Source: CAIRDP01 sp037134895 (GTDB lineage Bacteria; Bacteroidota; Bacteroidia; Bacteroidales; FEN-979). Taken from it: a DNA stretch of 64,000 bases. A model generated the notes under the pieces. It saw only the letters and a list, made by a program, of their open reading frames with translations. It had not been told where the DNA came from and ran no database searches. This document shows, in pieces, positions 16,115 through 24,426 of the stretch. The stretch spans positions 1 to 64,000 of the forward strand of contig JBAXLI010000003.1 in assembly GCA_037134895.1 (NCBI GenBank), given 5' to 3'. Numbering within the stretch: the first letter of the stretch is position 1; every line of letters begins with the position of its first letter. The translations under genes and the position numbers were made by a program.

Positions 16115-17116
16115 ATGAGCGAACTGAATTTTGAGCACCGACAAGCAGGGCATTGCGAAAGTGGTGTCACCTCCAATCTCCTGCATTATCATAAACTGGA
16201 TATCAGCGAGCCCATGGCATTTGGAATCGGGGCTGGTTTGTTTTTCAGCTATCTCCCATTTCTTAAAATGCAACATGCTCCCGTGACATCGTTCAGGGTA
16301 TGGCCTGGAATGGTGTTTGATCGCGCAACAAAAGTCCTGGGTGTGCAAACGAAGATCCACCGGTTCAAAAAACCTGAGGATTCAATGAAAAAGCTTGATG
16401 AAGTTCTCGAACAGGGCTTGCCTGTGGGACTCCAGGTAGGCACATTCCATCTCACATTTTTCCCTCCCGAGTACCGTATGCATTACAACATGCATAATAT
16501 GGTAGTTTACGGTAAAAAGGACAATAACTATCTCATTAGTGACACATTGATGGAACATAAGGTGGAGATCAGTTATGAGGACCTGATGCGGGTGAGGTTT
16601 GCCAAAGGCACGTTTGCGCCTAACGGACGCATGTACTATCCTACCAGCGTACCCACATCTGTCGATTTGAAGCCAGGGATCATCAAAGGCATACACAAGA
16701 CGGCCTACAATATGGTAGGAGTGCCGTTTCCGCTCATTGGCACCAAAGGAATACGTTATCTCTCTAAACGGCTGAGAAAGTGGCCCGAAAAGCTGGGTGA
16801 AGAAAAGGCATCATATTACCTGGGTCAGGTTCTGCGGATGGAAGAAGAAATCGGCACCGCCGGAGCCGGCTTCCGTTTCATTTACGGGGCTTTTCTTGAT
16901 GAGGCAGGAACCCTGCTGAAGCAGGACTGGATCAGGGAAGTATCAATTGAAATGGGTGAAGCCGCAAATCACTGGAGGAAATTCTCCTACCTCGGTTCCA
17001 GGAACTGCAAGAAAAGGGCCAAGCCCGAAGAATCTTACGATATGCTTGCCGATATGCTGCTTGAGTGCGCTGACCGTGAAGAGAAAATCTTCAGGAAGCT
17101 TATCAAGATAAGATAA
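16115..17116 (+). CDS. BtrH-like Cys/His/Asp acyltransferase or peptidase, copy 1
   Basis: A 333-residue protein with a BtrH N-terminal-like domain. Candidate catalytic residues are Cys14 in HRQAGHCESGVTSNL, His127 in YNMHNMVVYG and Asp143 in LISDTL, a papain-like order. A helical DUF4872-like region (about 195-333) follows. BtrH in butirosin biosynthesis moves an acyl group from a carrier protein to an amine, so transfer or hydrolysis of an ACP-bound chain is a reasonable inference. Paralogues lie at 17595 and 57133. The gene follows its small helix-turn-helix partner by one base. Confidence 0.78.
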   Translation: MSELNFEHRQAGHCESGVTSNLLHYHKLDISEPMAFGIGAGLFFSYLPFLKMQHAPVTSFRVWPGMVFDRATKVLGVQTKIHRFKKPEDSMKKLDEVLEQGLPVGLQVGTFHLTFFPPEYRMHYNMHNMVVYGKKDNNYLISDTLMEHKVEISYEDLMRVRFAKGTFAPNGRMYYPTSVPTSVDLKPGIIKGIHKTAYNMVGVPFPLIGTKGIRYLSKRLRKWPEKLGEEKASYYLGQVLRMEEEIGTAGAGFRFIYGAFLDEAGTLLKQDWIREVSIEMGEAANHWRKFSYLGSRNCKKRAKPEESYDMLADMLLECADREEKIFRKLIKIR

Positions 17117-17176
17117 TTGGCCTCCAAAAAGGTTTTTTTAATAACTTCGCAGACTTTATTTTTCAAAATCATCCGT

Positions 17177-17581
17177 ATGGAAAATTCTGCCGAAAACAAC
17201 AACCCTGTTTACAAGGATAAGAACTTTGGACAATACAGGGAATTGCTCTTTTCATATGATGAAAAAGGGAACTTTCAGAAATCTGTTGGTTACCACAACA
17301 ATGATGAAAGGATTGTGCTACAGCAGGCCTGGGATCTCTTTGCAGACCGTATCGAGGAAGCACGCCAGAAGGTTCTTGCAGGCAAGGCAAGCCCGATAGT
17401 ATATTACATGGAGAAAATTCTGGCTGATTCTATGAGTCTTTCAATGATGGCAGGGGTTTCGATCTGGAAGCTGAAACTGCACTGCAAACCATATTTTTTT
17501 AAGCGTCTCGGGAACAGGACCCTTGAGAAATATGCCCAGGCTTTCAACATCACCATTGAACAGCTTAAAAAAATTGATTAA
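17177..17581 (+). CDS. small XRE-like helix-turn-helix protein, module copy 2
   Basis: A 134-residue paralogue of the protein at 15712. Shared text includes GKASPIVYYMEKI, WKLKLHCKP, FFKRLGNRTLEKYAQAFNI. The start was set at the ATG at 17177; an upstream TTG would add 20 residues of no similarity to the other copies. The helix-turn-helix region is more degenerate here (Cys and Tyr in the basic segment), which hints at relaxed DNA binding or a protein-binding role. It is followed after 13 bases by the second BtrH-like gene. Confidence 0.68.
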   Translation: MENSAENNNPVYKDKNFGQYRELLFSYDEKGNFQKSVGYHNNDERIVLQQAWDLFADRIEEARQKVLAGKASPIVYYMEKILADSMSLSMMAGVSIWKLKLHCKPYFFKRLGNRTLEKYAQAFNITIEQLKKID

Positions 17582-17594
17582 AACGAGCCTGATT

Positions 17595-18617
17595 ATGGAC
17601 AGTAAACCAATAATGATTAATTATACGCACCGGCAGGCAGGACACTGCGAAAGCGGTGCGACCTCCAATCTTTACAATTTCTACGGGTTTAATATGAGTG
17701 AACCCATGGCATTCGGAATAGGAACAGGGATCTATTTCAGTTACCTGCCTTTTCTGAAGCTGATGTTCGCACCCATGATGTCGTTCCGTAACCTCCCCAA
17801 CGTGGTGTTTCACCGTTCGGCAAAATACCTTGGAGTTGACGCCACAGTCATCAAGAAGTTCAATAATGAGAAGGAGTCGATGGATGCCCTTGACAGGAAC
17901 CTCGCAAAAGGCATTCCTACAGGTCTGCAGGTCGGGGTGTTCAACCTTACCTTTTTCCCTCCTGAATACCGTATGCATTATAACATGCATAATATGGTAG
18001 TATTCGGGAAAGAAGACCACCTCTATCATGTGAGCGATACGGTAATGGAACATCCGCAGACCATTACTTATGATGACCTTGTACGCGTTCGCTGGGCGAA
18101 AGGCCCGTTTGCCCCGAAAGGCAAGATGTACTGGATCAATTCTATGCCAAAAGAACTGGACGTCCGCAATGGAGTTCAGCAGGGAATAAAGAAAAGCGTT
18201 TACGAGATGACCAAGGTGCCTTTCTGGCTTATCGGGATCAAGGGAATGAGGGTAATGGCAAGGGATATCAAAAAATGGCCGAAAAAGCATGGCAACCAGA
18301 AAGCTGCTTTTTATCTTGGGCAGATATTGAGGATGGCCGAGGATTTTGGCACAGGCGGTGCGGGGTTCCGTTATATTTTCGGTTCATTCCTAAAAGAAAG
18401 CGGTGAAACCTTCAGCAACCCTGAACTTCTCGATGCTGCTGACCTTATGGGACGTACTGCCAATAAATGGAGAGAATTTACTTACCTTGGCGCAAGAAAC
18501 TGCAAAAACAGGAGTTCCCAGCCGGTTGAGGATTATGTGACGCTTGGCGATATGATGCTCGAGATCGCGGGAATGGAAGAGCAGGTGTTTAAGAAAATCG
18601 AAAAGGTAAAATTCTGA
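17595..18617 (+). CDS. BtrH-like Cys/His/Asp acyltransferase or peptidase, copy 2
   Basis: A 340-residue close paralogue of the protein at 16115. It keeps HRQAGHCESGATSNL with the nucleophile Cys, FFPPEYRMHYNMHNMVVFG with the His, and HVSDTVMEH with the Asp. The C-terminal part reads GTGGAGFRYIFGSFL, as in copy 1. The chosen ATG at 17595 gives the same short leader as in the other copies. The stop codon overlaps the ATG of the ABC ATPase gene by one base, so the protein is probably made together with an exporter. Copies 1 and 2 look like a tandem duplication of the two-gene module. Confidence 0.78.
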   Translation: MDSKPIMINYTHRQAGHCESGATSNLYNFYGFNMSEPMAFGIGTGIYFSYLPFLKLMFAPMMSFRNLPNVVFHRSAKYLGVDATVIKKFNNEKESMDALDRNLAKGIPTGLQVGVFNLTFFPPEYRMHYNMHNMVVFGKEDHLYHVSDTVMEHPQTITYDDLVRVRWAKGPFAPKGKMYWINSMPKELDVRNGVQQGIKKSVYEMTKVPFWLIGIKGMRVMARDIKKWPKKHGNQKAAFYLGQILRMAEDFGTGGAGFRYIFGSFLKESGETFSNPELLDAADLMGRTANKWREFTYLGARNCKNRSSQPVEDYVTLGDMMLEIAGMEEQVFKKIEKVKF

Positions 18618-19369
18618 TGCCCCGAAAAGCAATCATCGAGATCAGGGATTTGGTCAAAATTTACAAGGGGATGGAGGAGCCTGCAATAAAAGGCATTTCC
18701 CTTGATATTTTCCAGGGAGAGATCTTCGGATTGCTGGGTCCGAACGGGGCAGGCAAAACCACGACCATCTCGATACTCTGCGGGCTTTTCAAAGCCACCA
18801 GCGGTAAGGCAAGTATTGATGGCCTCGACATTCACACCCACATGAACGACATCAAGCATATCATAGGTGTGGTTCCCCAGGACGTGGCCCTCTACCCTAC
18901 CCTTACTGCCTGGGAGAATCTTAGTTTCTTCGGAAACATGTACGGGATCAGGGGAGCTCAGCTGAAAAAGAAAATCGCGGAAGGGCTTTCGGTTTTCGGG
19001 CTCGAAAAACATGCCGACAAGAAAATTGCCAACTGTTCGGGAGGAATAAAACGCAGGGTTAATCTTATCGCCGGACTGCTGCATGACCCGAAGGTTATCT
19101 TCCTTGATGAACCTACTGTCGGGATCGATGTACAATCGAGGGTTGTAATCCTCGATCACCTGAAAGAACTGAATCAAAAAGGGACTACAGTTATATATAC
19201 TTCGCATTACATGGAGGAAGCTGAAAAGATCTGCTCCCGGGTTGCCATTGTTGATCGGGGGAATGTAATCTCCATGGGTAATCCTCTTGAACTTGTAGCT
19301 GAACATCCTGAGTTCAAAGACCTTGAAAATATTTTCCTTCATCTTACGGGAAAGGATCTCAGAGATTAA
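18617..19369 (+). CDS. ABC transporter ATP-binding protein
   Basis: A 250-residue ABC-2-type ATPase. Walker A is GPNGAGKTT (about 41-49), the signature is NCSGGIKRRV, Walker B is VIFLDEPTVGID, and the H-loop His is in YTSHYMEEA. The domain ends with a short DrrA-like tail. With the permease at 19387 it should form an exporter in the inner membrane. Its operon position between BtrH-like proteins and a thioesterase suggests that it moves a product or intermediate of this cluster. It may also serve the second permease at 55519, which has no ATPase next to it. Confidence 0.92.
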   Translation: MPRKAIIEIRDLVKIYKGMEEPAIKGISLDIFQGEIFGLLGPNGAGKTTTISILCGLFKATSGKASIDGLDIHTHMNDIKHIIGVVPQDVALYPTLTAWENLSFFGNMYGIRGAQLKKKIAEGLSVFGLEKHADKKIANCSGGIKRRVNLIAGLLHDPKVIFLDEPTVGIDVQSRVVILDHLKELNQKGTTVIYTSHYMEEAEKICSRVAIVDRGNVISMGNPLELVAEHPEFKDLENIFLHLTGKDLRD

Positions 19370-19386
19370 CAGGATAACTTAAAACT

Positions 19387-20688
19387 ATGTTCAAGTACTT
19401 TTCTGCCTGCCGTAAAGAATCTTTGATCCTGGTGAGGGACCTGGCCGGACTGATCATGCTGTTTGTTATGCCCATGATCATGGTGACGATACTTGCCATG
19501 GTCCAGGAAAAAGGATGGGGCGCCATTTCATCAGAACCGTCCATCCCGGTTTTATTTGTCGATGAGGATCATGACACCCTCGCTGCCAAAGTCATGGAAG
19601 GCCTGAAAAGCTCCAACATATTTAAAATCTATACAGTTGTGGACGGGAAACCGGTCACAAGGGAGGTCGCAAGGGAGCAGGTGGCAAAGGGAAAATATAA
19701 TGTTGCCGTCATCATTCCCAGGGAATCAACGAAGATCATCAGGCATAAAGTACAGGTGATGGTAACCCAGATCGTTTCGGGCATCATGATGCCTGTCGAC
19801 AACCCATTTCTCGACATCCAGGCCAATGATTCGATCAATATTTCGATTTTTTTCGATCCCGGGATCAAAGGCACATTCAAATATGCCTTTATGGCAACCA
19901 TGAAGGAGTACAGCATGTTCATCGAATCATCGATGATCTTCACTTCTTTCAATACAGAACTGAAAAAGATGTTTCCCCAGTACCTTCCGCCGAAAATGGA
20001 TTACAAGGAATCTGTGTATTTCACCGAAATCTTTCCCGCTGGCAAGGGCGACTCTGTAATTCCCACGACAACACAGCACAATGTTCCCGCCTGGGCCCTG
20101 TTTGCGATGTTCTTTATAGTGATTCCCATGACCGGCAGCATGATCAAGGAAAGGGAAGAAGGCAGCATGATCAGGATTTATACCATGCCGGTATCCTATC
20201 TTTCTATTTTCATGGCTAAAGTGAGCGTTTATGCAGTGGTTTGCATAGTGCAGTTTATCCTGATGCTACTTGCAGGACGATATTTGCTTCCACTGACCGA
20301 CATACCCCCTCTCACCGTTGGCTCAAACTATTTCGGTATCATTGTCATGATGATCGTGTCAAGTCTCGCAGCCCTCGGGTTCTCGATAGCCGTAGGCACA
20401 ATTGCACGCACACACCAGCAGGCAGCTGCTTTCGGGGTCGTCTCAGTTGTGGTTTTAACTGCGCTCGGCGGATTATGGGTCCCGGTGTATATGATGCCCC
20501 TTGTCATGAGGAATATTGCGTTATGGTCACCTCTGAACTGGGCCCATGTGGGTTTCATCGACCTTTTCCTGAGGCAGGCCACCCTGCTCGACATCCTGCC
20601 CCAGATTCTCAAATTACTTGGATTCTTTATCGTATCCATCGCGGTAGCTATGTTTTACCGCAGGGTGCATTCTCCTTTAAACAGCTAA
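19387..20688 (+). CDS. ABC-2 type permease
   Basis: A 433-residue permease with one N-terminal membrane segment (about 22-40), a large extracytoplasmic domain (about 45-235) and a cluster of five or so membrane helices from about 238 to the end, with a conserved KEREEGSM motif before it. This is the usual ABC2_membrane_3 layout. It follows the ATPase by 17 bases and is paralogous to the protein at 55519 (both start with a segment like ESLILVRDLAGL). Confidence 0.9.
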   Translation: MFKYFSACRKESLILVRDLAGLIMLFVMPMIMVTILAMVQEKGWGAISSEPSIPVLFVDEDHDTLAAKVMEGLKSSNIFKIYTVVDGKPVTREVAREQVAKGKYNVAVIIPRESTKIIRHKVQVMVTQIVSGIMMPVDNPFLDIQANDSINISIFFDPGIKGTFKYAFMATMKEYSMFIESSMIFTSFNTELKKMFPQYLPPKMDYKESVYFTEIFPAGKGDSVIPTTTQHNVPAWALFAMFFIVIPMTGSMIKEREEGSMIRIYTMPVSYLSIFMAKVSVYAVVCIVQFILMLLAGRYLLPLTDIPPLTVGSNYFGIIVMMIVSSLAALGFSIAVGTIARTHQQAAAFGVVSVVVLTALGGLWVPVYMMPLVMRNIALWSPLNWAHVGFIDLFLRQATLLDILPQILKLLGFFIVSIAVAMFYRRVHSPLNS

Positions 20689-20689
20689 A

Positions 20690-21106
20690 ATGGTACTTAC
20701 CGACATAAAAGAAATTACCGTAAGGTTCAGCGAGGTCGATTCAATGAAGATCGTCTGGCATGGTAACTACCTGAAATATTTTGAAGACGGGAGGGAGTCT
20801 TTCGGACTTAAATTCAGCCTGGGATACCTCGATGTTTACAAGCACAATGTGATGATCCCTATTGTAAAGGTGAACTGTGATTATAAAAGACCTTTGGTTT
20901 ACGGGGATGTGCTTGTTGTTGAAACAACCTTCGTTCCCACAGAAGCAGCAAAGATTGTGTTCGAATACCGCATTACCAGGAAACATGACGGTGAGGTTGT
21001 TGCCACCGGAAGCACCACACAGGTTTTTCTTACCCCCGAAGCCGAACTCATCCTGACCTCCCCTGAGTTTTTCACGGGCTGGAAAAAGAAATGGGGAATT
21101 GATTAA
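20690..21106 (+). CDS. acyl-CoA/ACP thioesterase, 4HBT hot-dog family
   Basis: A 138-residue thioesterase of the YbgC/4-hydroxybenzoyl-CoA type. The N-terminal motif VRFSEVDSMKIVWHGNYLKYFEDGRE has the catalytic acidic residue and the usual HGNYLKYFE text. The start ATG is one base after the permease stop. It could release a carrier-bound chain or the aryl starter. A second hot-dog thioesterase is at 30475. Confidence 0.85.
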   Translation: MVLTDIKEITVRFSEVDSMKIVWHGNYLKYFEDGRESFGLKFSLGYLDVYKHNVMIPIVKVNCDYKRPLVYGDVLVVETTFVPTEAAKIVFEYRITRKHDGEVVATGSTTQVFLTPEAELILTSPEFFTGWKKKWGID

Positions 21107-21115
21107 TTGATTGGA

Positions 21116-22285
21116 ATGAAACCGGTTTACATTATATCAGAAAATATTCTTTCCTCCCTTGGGATCACTGCGGATGAGAATGCGGCTTCGCTCCTGTTAG
21201 GGAAAACAGGTATCAGGTTGCAGGATGACAACTTCCTCAGCCCCTCCCCCCTTCCCCTGTCGCTTGCCGATACAACCCGGATCAATTCAGGGTTTGAAGC
21301 CATCCTTGCACAGTATAAAAAGAAACAATCGGCCAATGCCTTTACCAGGTTGGAAAAGATGCTCATACTGTCGGTAAGTGATGCGCTGAAATCAGCCCCG
21401 ATAAATATCCATGATGAAAAAACCATACTGGTGCTGTCAACGACCAAAGGGAATATTGATCTTCTCGAAGACCGTTATACCGGCAGGTTTGATCACAAAA
21501 GGGTCTATCTCTGGTCGGTTGCAGCAGTACTGAAAGATTTTTTCGGCTTCGTGAACGATCCCCTGATAATAAGCAATGCATGCATTTCAGGTGTGATGGC
21601 CCTGATTGCCGCCAGCCGACTGCTGCGTTCGGGCAAATACCAATCGGCTGTGGTTACGGGTGGTGATATAGCCAGCGAATTTGTAATCTCGGGTTTCCAG
21701 TCATTCCAGGCACTGAGCTCCGGACCTTGCAAACCGTTCGATCTTCACCGCAGCGGGCTATCGCTGGGTGAGGGCTGCGGAACTCTTGTGCTTTCAACAT
21801 CCATGGCGGCAAATGAAAACAATATTGAGATCATGGGAGGCTCGGTAAGCAATGATGCGAATCATATCTCAGGCCCTTCCAGGACCGGCGAGGAACTAAG
21901 CATGGCCATTGGCAAAGCACTTGGTGAATCGGGAGTTGATGGCAACAGTATTGATTATATCTCGGCTCACGGCACGGCAACACCTTATAATGACGAGATG
22001 GAAGCGAGGGCAATCTCGCTGAGTAAACTGAATGCTGTCCCGGTAAACAGTTTCAAGGGGTACTGGGGACACACCCTCGGGGCTTCGGGGCTCATGGAGT
22101 CAGCTGCAGTGATAAAATCAATGAAAATGAACCTCCTGTTCAGATCGGCAGGTTTCGACACCCTTGGTGTTCCTGAACAGATCAATGTGATAACCGAAAC
22201 GATTGGCAAACCCGTAAATACCTGTTTAAAACTGGCATCCGGCTTCGGAGGTTGCAATTCGGCCATCGTATTTCAGAAAAGCTGA
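21116..22285 (+). CDS. beta-ketoacyl synthase (KS-B)
   Basis: A 389-residue FabF-like enzyme. Cys156 in ISNACISGVMAL, His285 in SAHGTATPYND and His319 in YWGHTLGASG complete the triad, so it should be active. The N-terminal domain is divergent, and the protein is somewhat shorter than the other ketosynthases. The start at the ATG at 21116 was preferred over a TTG nine bases upstream. It overlaps nothing and is followed two bases later by a short ketosynthase-like gene. Confidence 0.85.
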   Translation: MKPVYIISENILSSLGITADENAASLLLGKTGIRLQDDNFLSPSPLPLSLADTTRINSGFEAILAQYKKKQSANAFTRLEKMLILSVSDALKSAPINIHDEKTILVLSTTKGNIDLLEDRYTGRFDHKRVYLWSVAAVLKDFFGFVNDPLIISNACISGVMALIAASRLLRSGKYQSAVVTGGDIASEFVISGFQSFQALSSGPCKPFDLHRSGLSLGEGCGTLVLSTSMAANENNIEIMGGSVSNDANHISGPSRTGEELSMAIGKALGESGVDGNSIDYISAHGTATPYNDEMEARAISLSKLNAVPVNSFKGYWGHTLGASGLMESAAVIKSMKMNLLFRSAGFDTLGVPEQINVITETIGKPVNTCLKLASGFGGCNSAIVFQKS

Positions 22286-22287
22286 AT

Positions 22288-22932
22288 ATGGAAAAACTGA
22301 TCACAGCATATTCCTACATTGGAGAAGGTAAAGTGTTTGTTAACAGCCGCCTTATCTATTATCAGGAAAAAATTGCTACTTTTGCCGAGTTTATCAAGGC
22401 TCTGTACAAGCAGGAGCAGATATCCTACCCGAAATTCTACAAGATGGATTCTTTGAGCAAACTCGGGTTCATGTCTGCCGAATTGCTGTTGAGGCACGAA
22501 AAACCCGGACGATATGAACCCGGATCTCTTGCGGTCGTACTGGCCAACTCCAGTTCCAGTCTCGATACTGACCTGATCCATCAGAACAGTATCAGGAACA
22601 GATCGGCGTACTTCCCAAGTCCTTCGGTTTTCGTATATACACTGGCGAATATTGTGATAGGAGAAATATGTATTCGCCATGGTCTCAAAGGAGAAAATGC
22701 ATTTCTGATCAGCGAAACCTACAATCCGCAGCAGCTTTGTCAATATGCCTCGGAGATTATAGATAACCATCGCGCAGAAGCCTGTATCTGCGGATGGGTT
22801 GAACTGATGGGAAACGATTTCAGAGCCATGACGGTTCTGGTGGAGAAAGCTGAAAACACTCCTGGCCAGCCGGGATTTACACCGCTTCCTTTTACCGGAG
22901 CAACATTAAATGAAATTATTAAAGTAAACTGA
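22288..22932 (+). CDS. short ketosynthase-like protein without a clear active Cys
   Basis: A 214-residue protein with the look of an N-terminal ketosynthase half: LGFMSAELLLRHE, LAVVLANSSSSLDTD and FPSPSVFVYTLANIVIGEICIRHG, then a segment with GWVELM. No Cys sits in a nucleophile context after the VYTLANI stretch, and the His motifs of the C-terminal half are missing. Similar short proteins accompany ketosynthases in flexirubin-type clusters in my memory. A structural partner or a non-catalytic recognition subunit is likely. The start at 22288 avoids a long overlap with KS-B. Confidence 0.6.
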   Translation: MEKLITAYSYIGEGKVFVNSRLIYYQEKIATFAEFIKALYKQEQISYPKFYKMDSLSKLGFMSAELLLRHEKPGRYEPGSLAVVLANSSSSLDTDLIHQNSIRNRSAYFPSPSVFVYTLANIVIGEICIRHGLKGENAFLISETYNPQQLCQYASEIIDNHRAEACICGWVELMGNDFRAMTVLVEKAENTPGQPGFTPLPFTGATLNEIIKVN

Positions 22933-22941
22933 AAAGAGAAA

Positions 22942-23202
22942 ATGGACGAACTGATCGAAAAACTGAAAAAGGAAGTAATTACACAGCTTAATCTCGAAGA
23001 TATTTCTGTGGATGATATCAACCCCGACTCTCCCCTGTTCGGGGAAGGACTGGGACTTGATTCCATCGATGCTCTTGAACTTATTGTTTTGCTTGAGAAA
23101 AATTATGGTATCAAGATAGAAGACCCGAAAGACGGGAAAAAGATATTCTTCTCGATTCGCAGCATGGCTGAATATATCACCGAGCACCAAAAGAAAGCGT
23201 AA
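22942..23202 (+). CDS. acyl carrier protein (ACP-2)
   Basis: An 86-residue carrier protein with the attachment Ser41 in GLGLDSIDALELI. The FGEGLGLDS text is typical of the carrier proteins of aryl polyene and flexirubin clusters. Its stop codon is immediately followed by the start of KS-C, so the two are translated together. Confidence 0.92.
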   Translation: MDELIEKLKKEVITQLNLEDISVDDINPDSPLFGEGLGLDSIDALELIVLLEKNYGIKIEDPKDGKKIFFSIRSMAEYITEHQKKA

Positions 23203-24426
23203 ATGCCTTCAAGGATTTTTGTTACCGGCCTGGGTATGATCTCAGGGCTGGGTAACAATGTTCAGGAGAACTTTTCTTCATTAACCCAGCTTAGAAACAG
23301 GCTCGGTCCTGTGCGGCATATCAAAACCAGCCTCCAGGGCGAACTCCTGGTTTCAGAAGTTCCCATGACCAACGAGGAACTGATGCAGGATGCAGGATTG
23401 CAGGATGCAGGATTGGATAGCGAACCGGTTTATTCACGAAACGCTTTACTGGGGATCATTGCAGCAAAGGAGGCTTTTTCGCATGCCCGGCTTGATAAAT
23501 TTCAGGGCCTGAGAACAGGTGTGATATCAGGGACCACTGTTGGTGGCATGGATGAATGCGAAAAGTATTACCAGGATTTTCTTACCAACGACAGTAAGAA
23601 CCGGTTCATCAACACGTACGATTGTGCCGACAGCACTGAGAAAATAGCAGACTATCTTGGATTAAGGCATTTTATTACAACCATCAGTACTGCATGTTCA
23701 TCGGCAGCCAATGCGATTGCGTTTGCTGCGAGAATGATGAAGGCCGGGAAGATGGATTGTGCACTTGCGGGGGGAACCGAATCCCTGACCAAGTTCCACC
23801 TGAATGGTTTCAATGCCCTGAAAATACTGGATAAACAGCCTTGCAGACCCTTTGATGCATCAAGGAATGGAATCAACCTTGGCGAGGGGGCGGCATACCT
23901 GGTCCTTGAAACGGAAGAAACGAATAAAATAACAGGCAACCCGGTCATCTGTGAACTCACAGGTTACGGAAACGCCTGCGAGGCCTTCCACCAGACTGCC
24001 TCGTCGCCCGAGGGCCTGGGCGCTTACCTGGCGATGAAAAAAGCCCTTGAAATGAGCGGCCTTGCTCCTGATGCAGTTGATTACATCAATGCACACGGCA
24101 CCGGAACCGATAACAATGACATCTCGGAAGGCCGCGCTATTGAAAAGCTTTTTACAGGGAAGATACCGCATGTGAGTTCAACCAAACCCCTTACCGGCCA
24201 TATGACTTCCGCAGCAGGCTCGGCCGAAGCGATTATTGCAATCCTCGGACTGGTAAACGGCATTGTATGGCCTAACCTGAATTTCTCCAATCCGATACCT
24301 GAACTTAATTTCAGGCCGGTGGAGCATCTTATACAGGGAGCCGATCTGAAGGTTATAATGAGCAATTCCTTCGGTTTCGGGGGGAACAACAGTTCACTGA
24401 TCTTTGAAAAGTATGGCATACATTAA
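23203..24426 (+). CDS. beta-ketoacyl synthase (KS-C), partner of the CLF-like protein at 24413
   Basis: A 407-residue FabF-like enzyme with Cys165 in ISTACSSAANAI, His298 in NAHGTGTDNND and His333 in PLTGHMTSAAG. Near residues 61-71 it contains the short repeat MQDAGLQDAGL, encoded by the same GATGCAG-type units that have expanded in the next gene. Its last 14 bases overlap the start of the ketosynthase-like gene at 24413, as expected for a ketosynthase/chain-length-factor heterodimer. Confidence 0.9.
   Translation: MPSRIFVTGLGMISGLGNNVQENFSSLTQLRNRLGPVRHIKTSLQGELLVSEVPMTNEELMQDAGLQDAGLDSEPVYSRNALLGIIAAKEAFSHARLDKFQGLRTGVISGTTVGGMDECEKYYQDFLTNDSKNRFINTYDCADSTEKIADYLGLRHFITTISTACSSAANAIAFAARMMKAGKMDCALAGGTESLTKFHLNGFNALKILDKQPCRPFDASRNGINLGEGAAYLVLETEETNKITGNPVICELTGYGNACEAFHQTASSPEGLGAYLAMKKALEMSGLAPDAVDYINAHGTGTDNNDISEGRAIEKLFTGKIPHVSSTKPLTGHMTSAAGSAEAIIAILGLVNGIVWPNLNFSNPIPELNFRPVEHLIQGADLKVIMSNSFGFGGNNSSLIFEKYGIH

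Noticed and set aside
17565..18290. A 241-residue minus-strand frame opposite the BtrH-like gene
   Set aside because: It mirrors a conserved plus-strand coding region and its His/Arg-rich product is typical of an antisense shadow.
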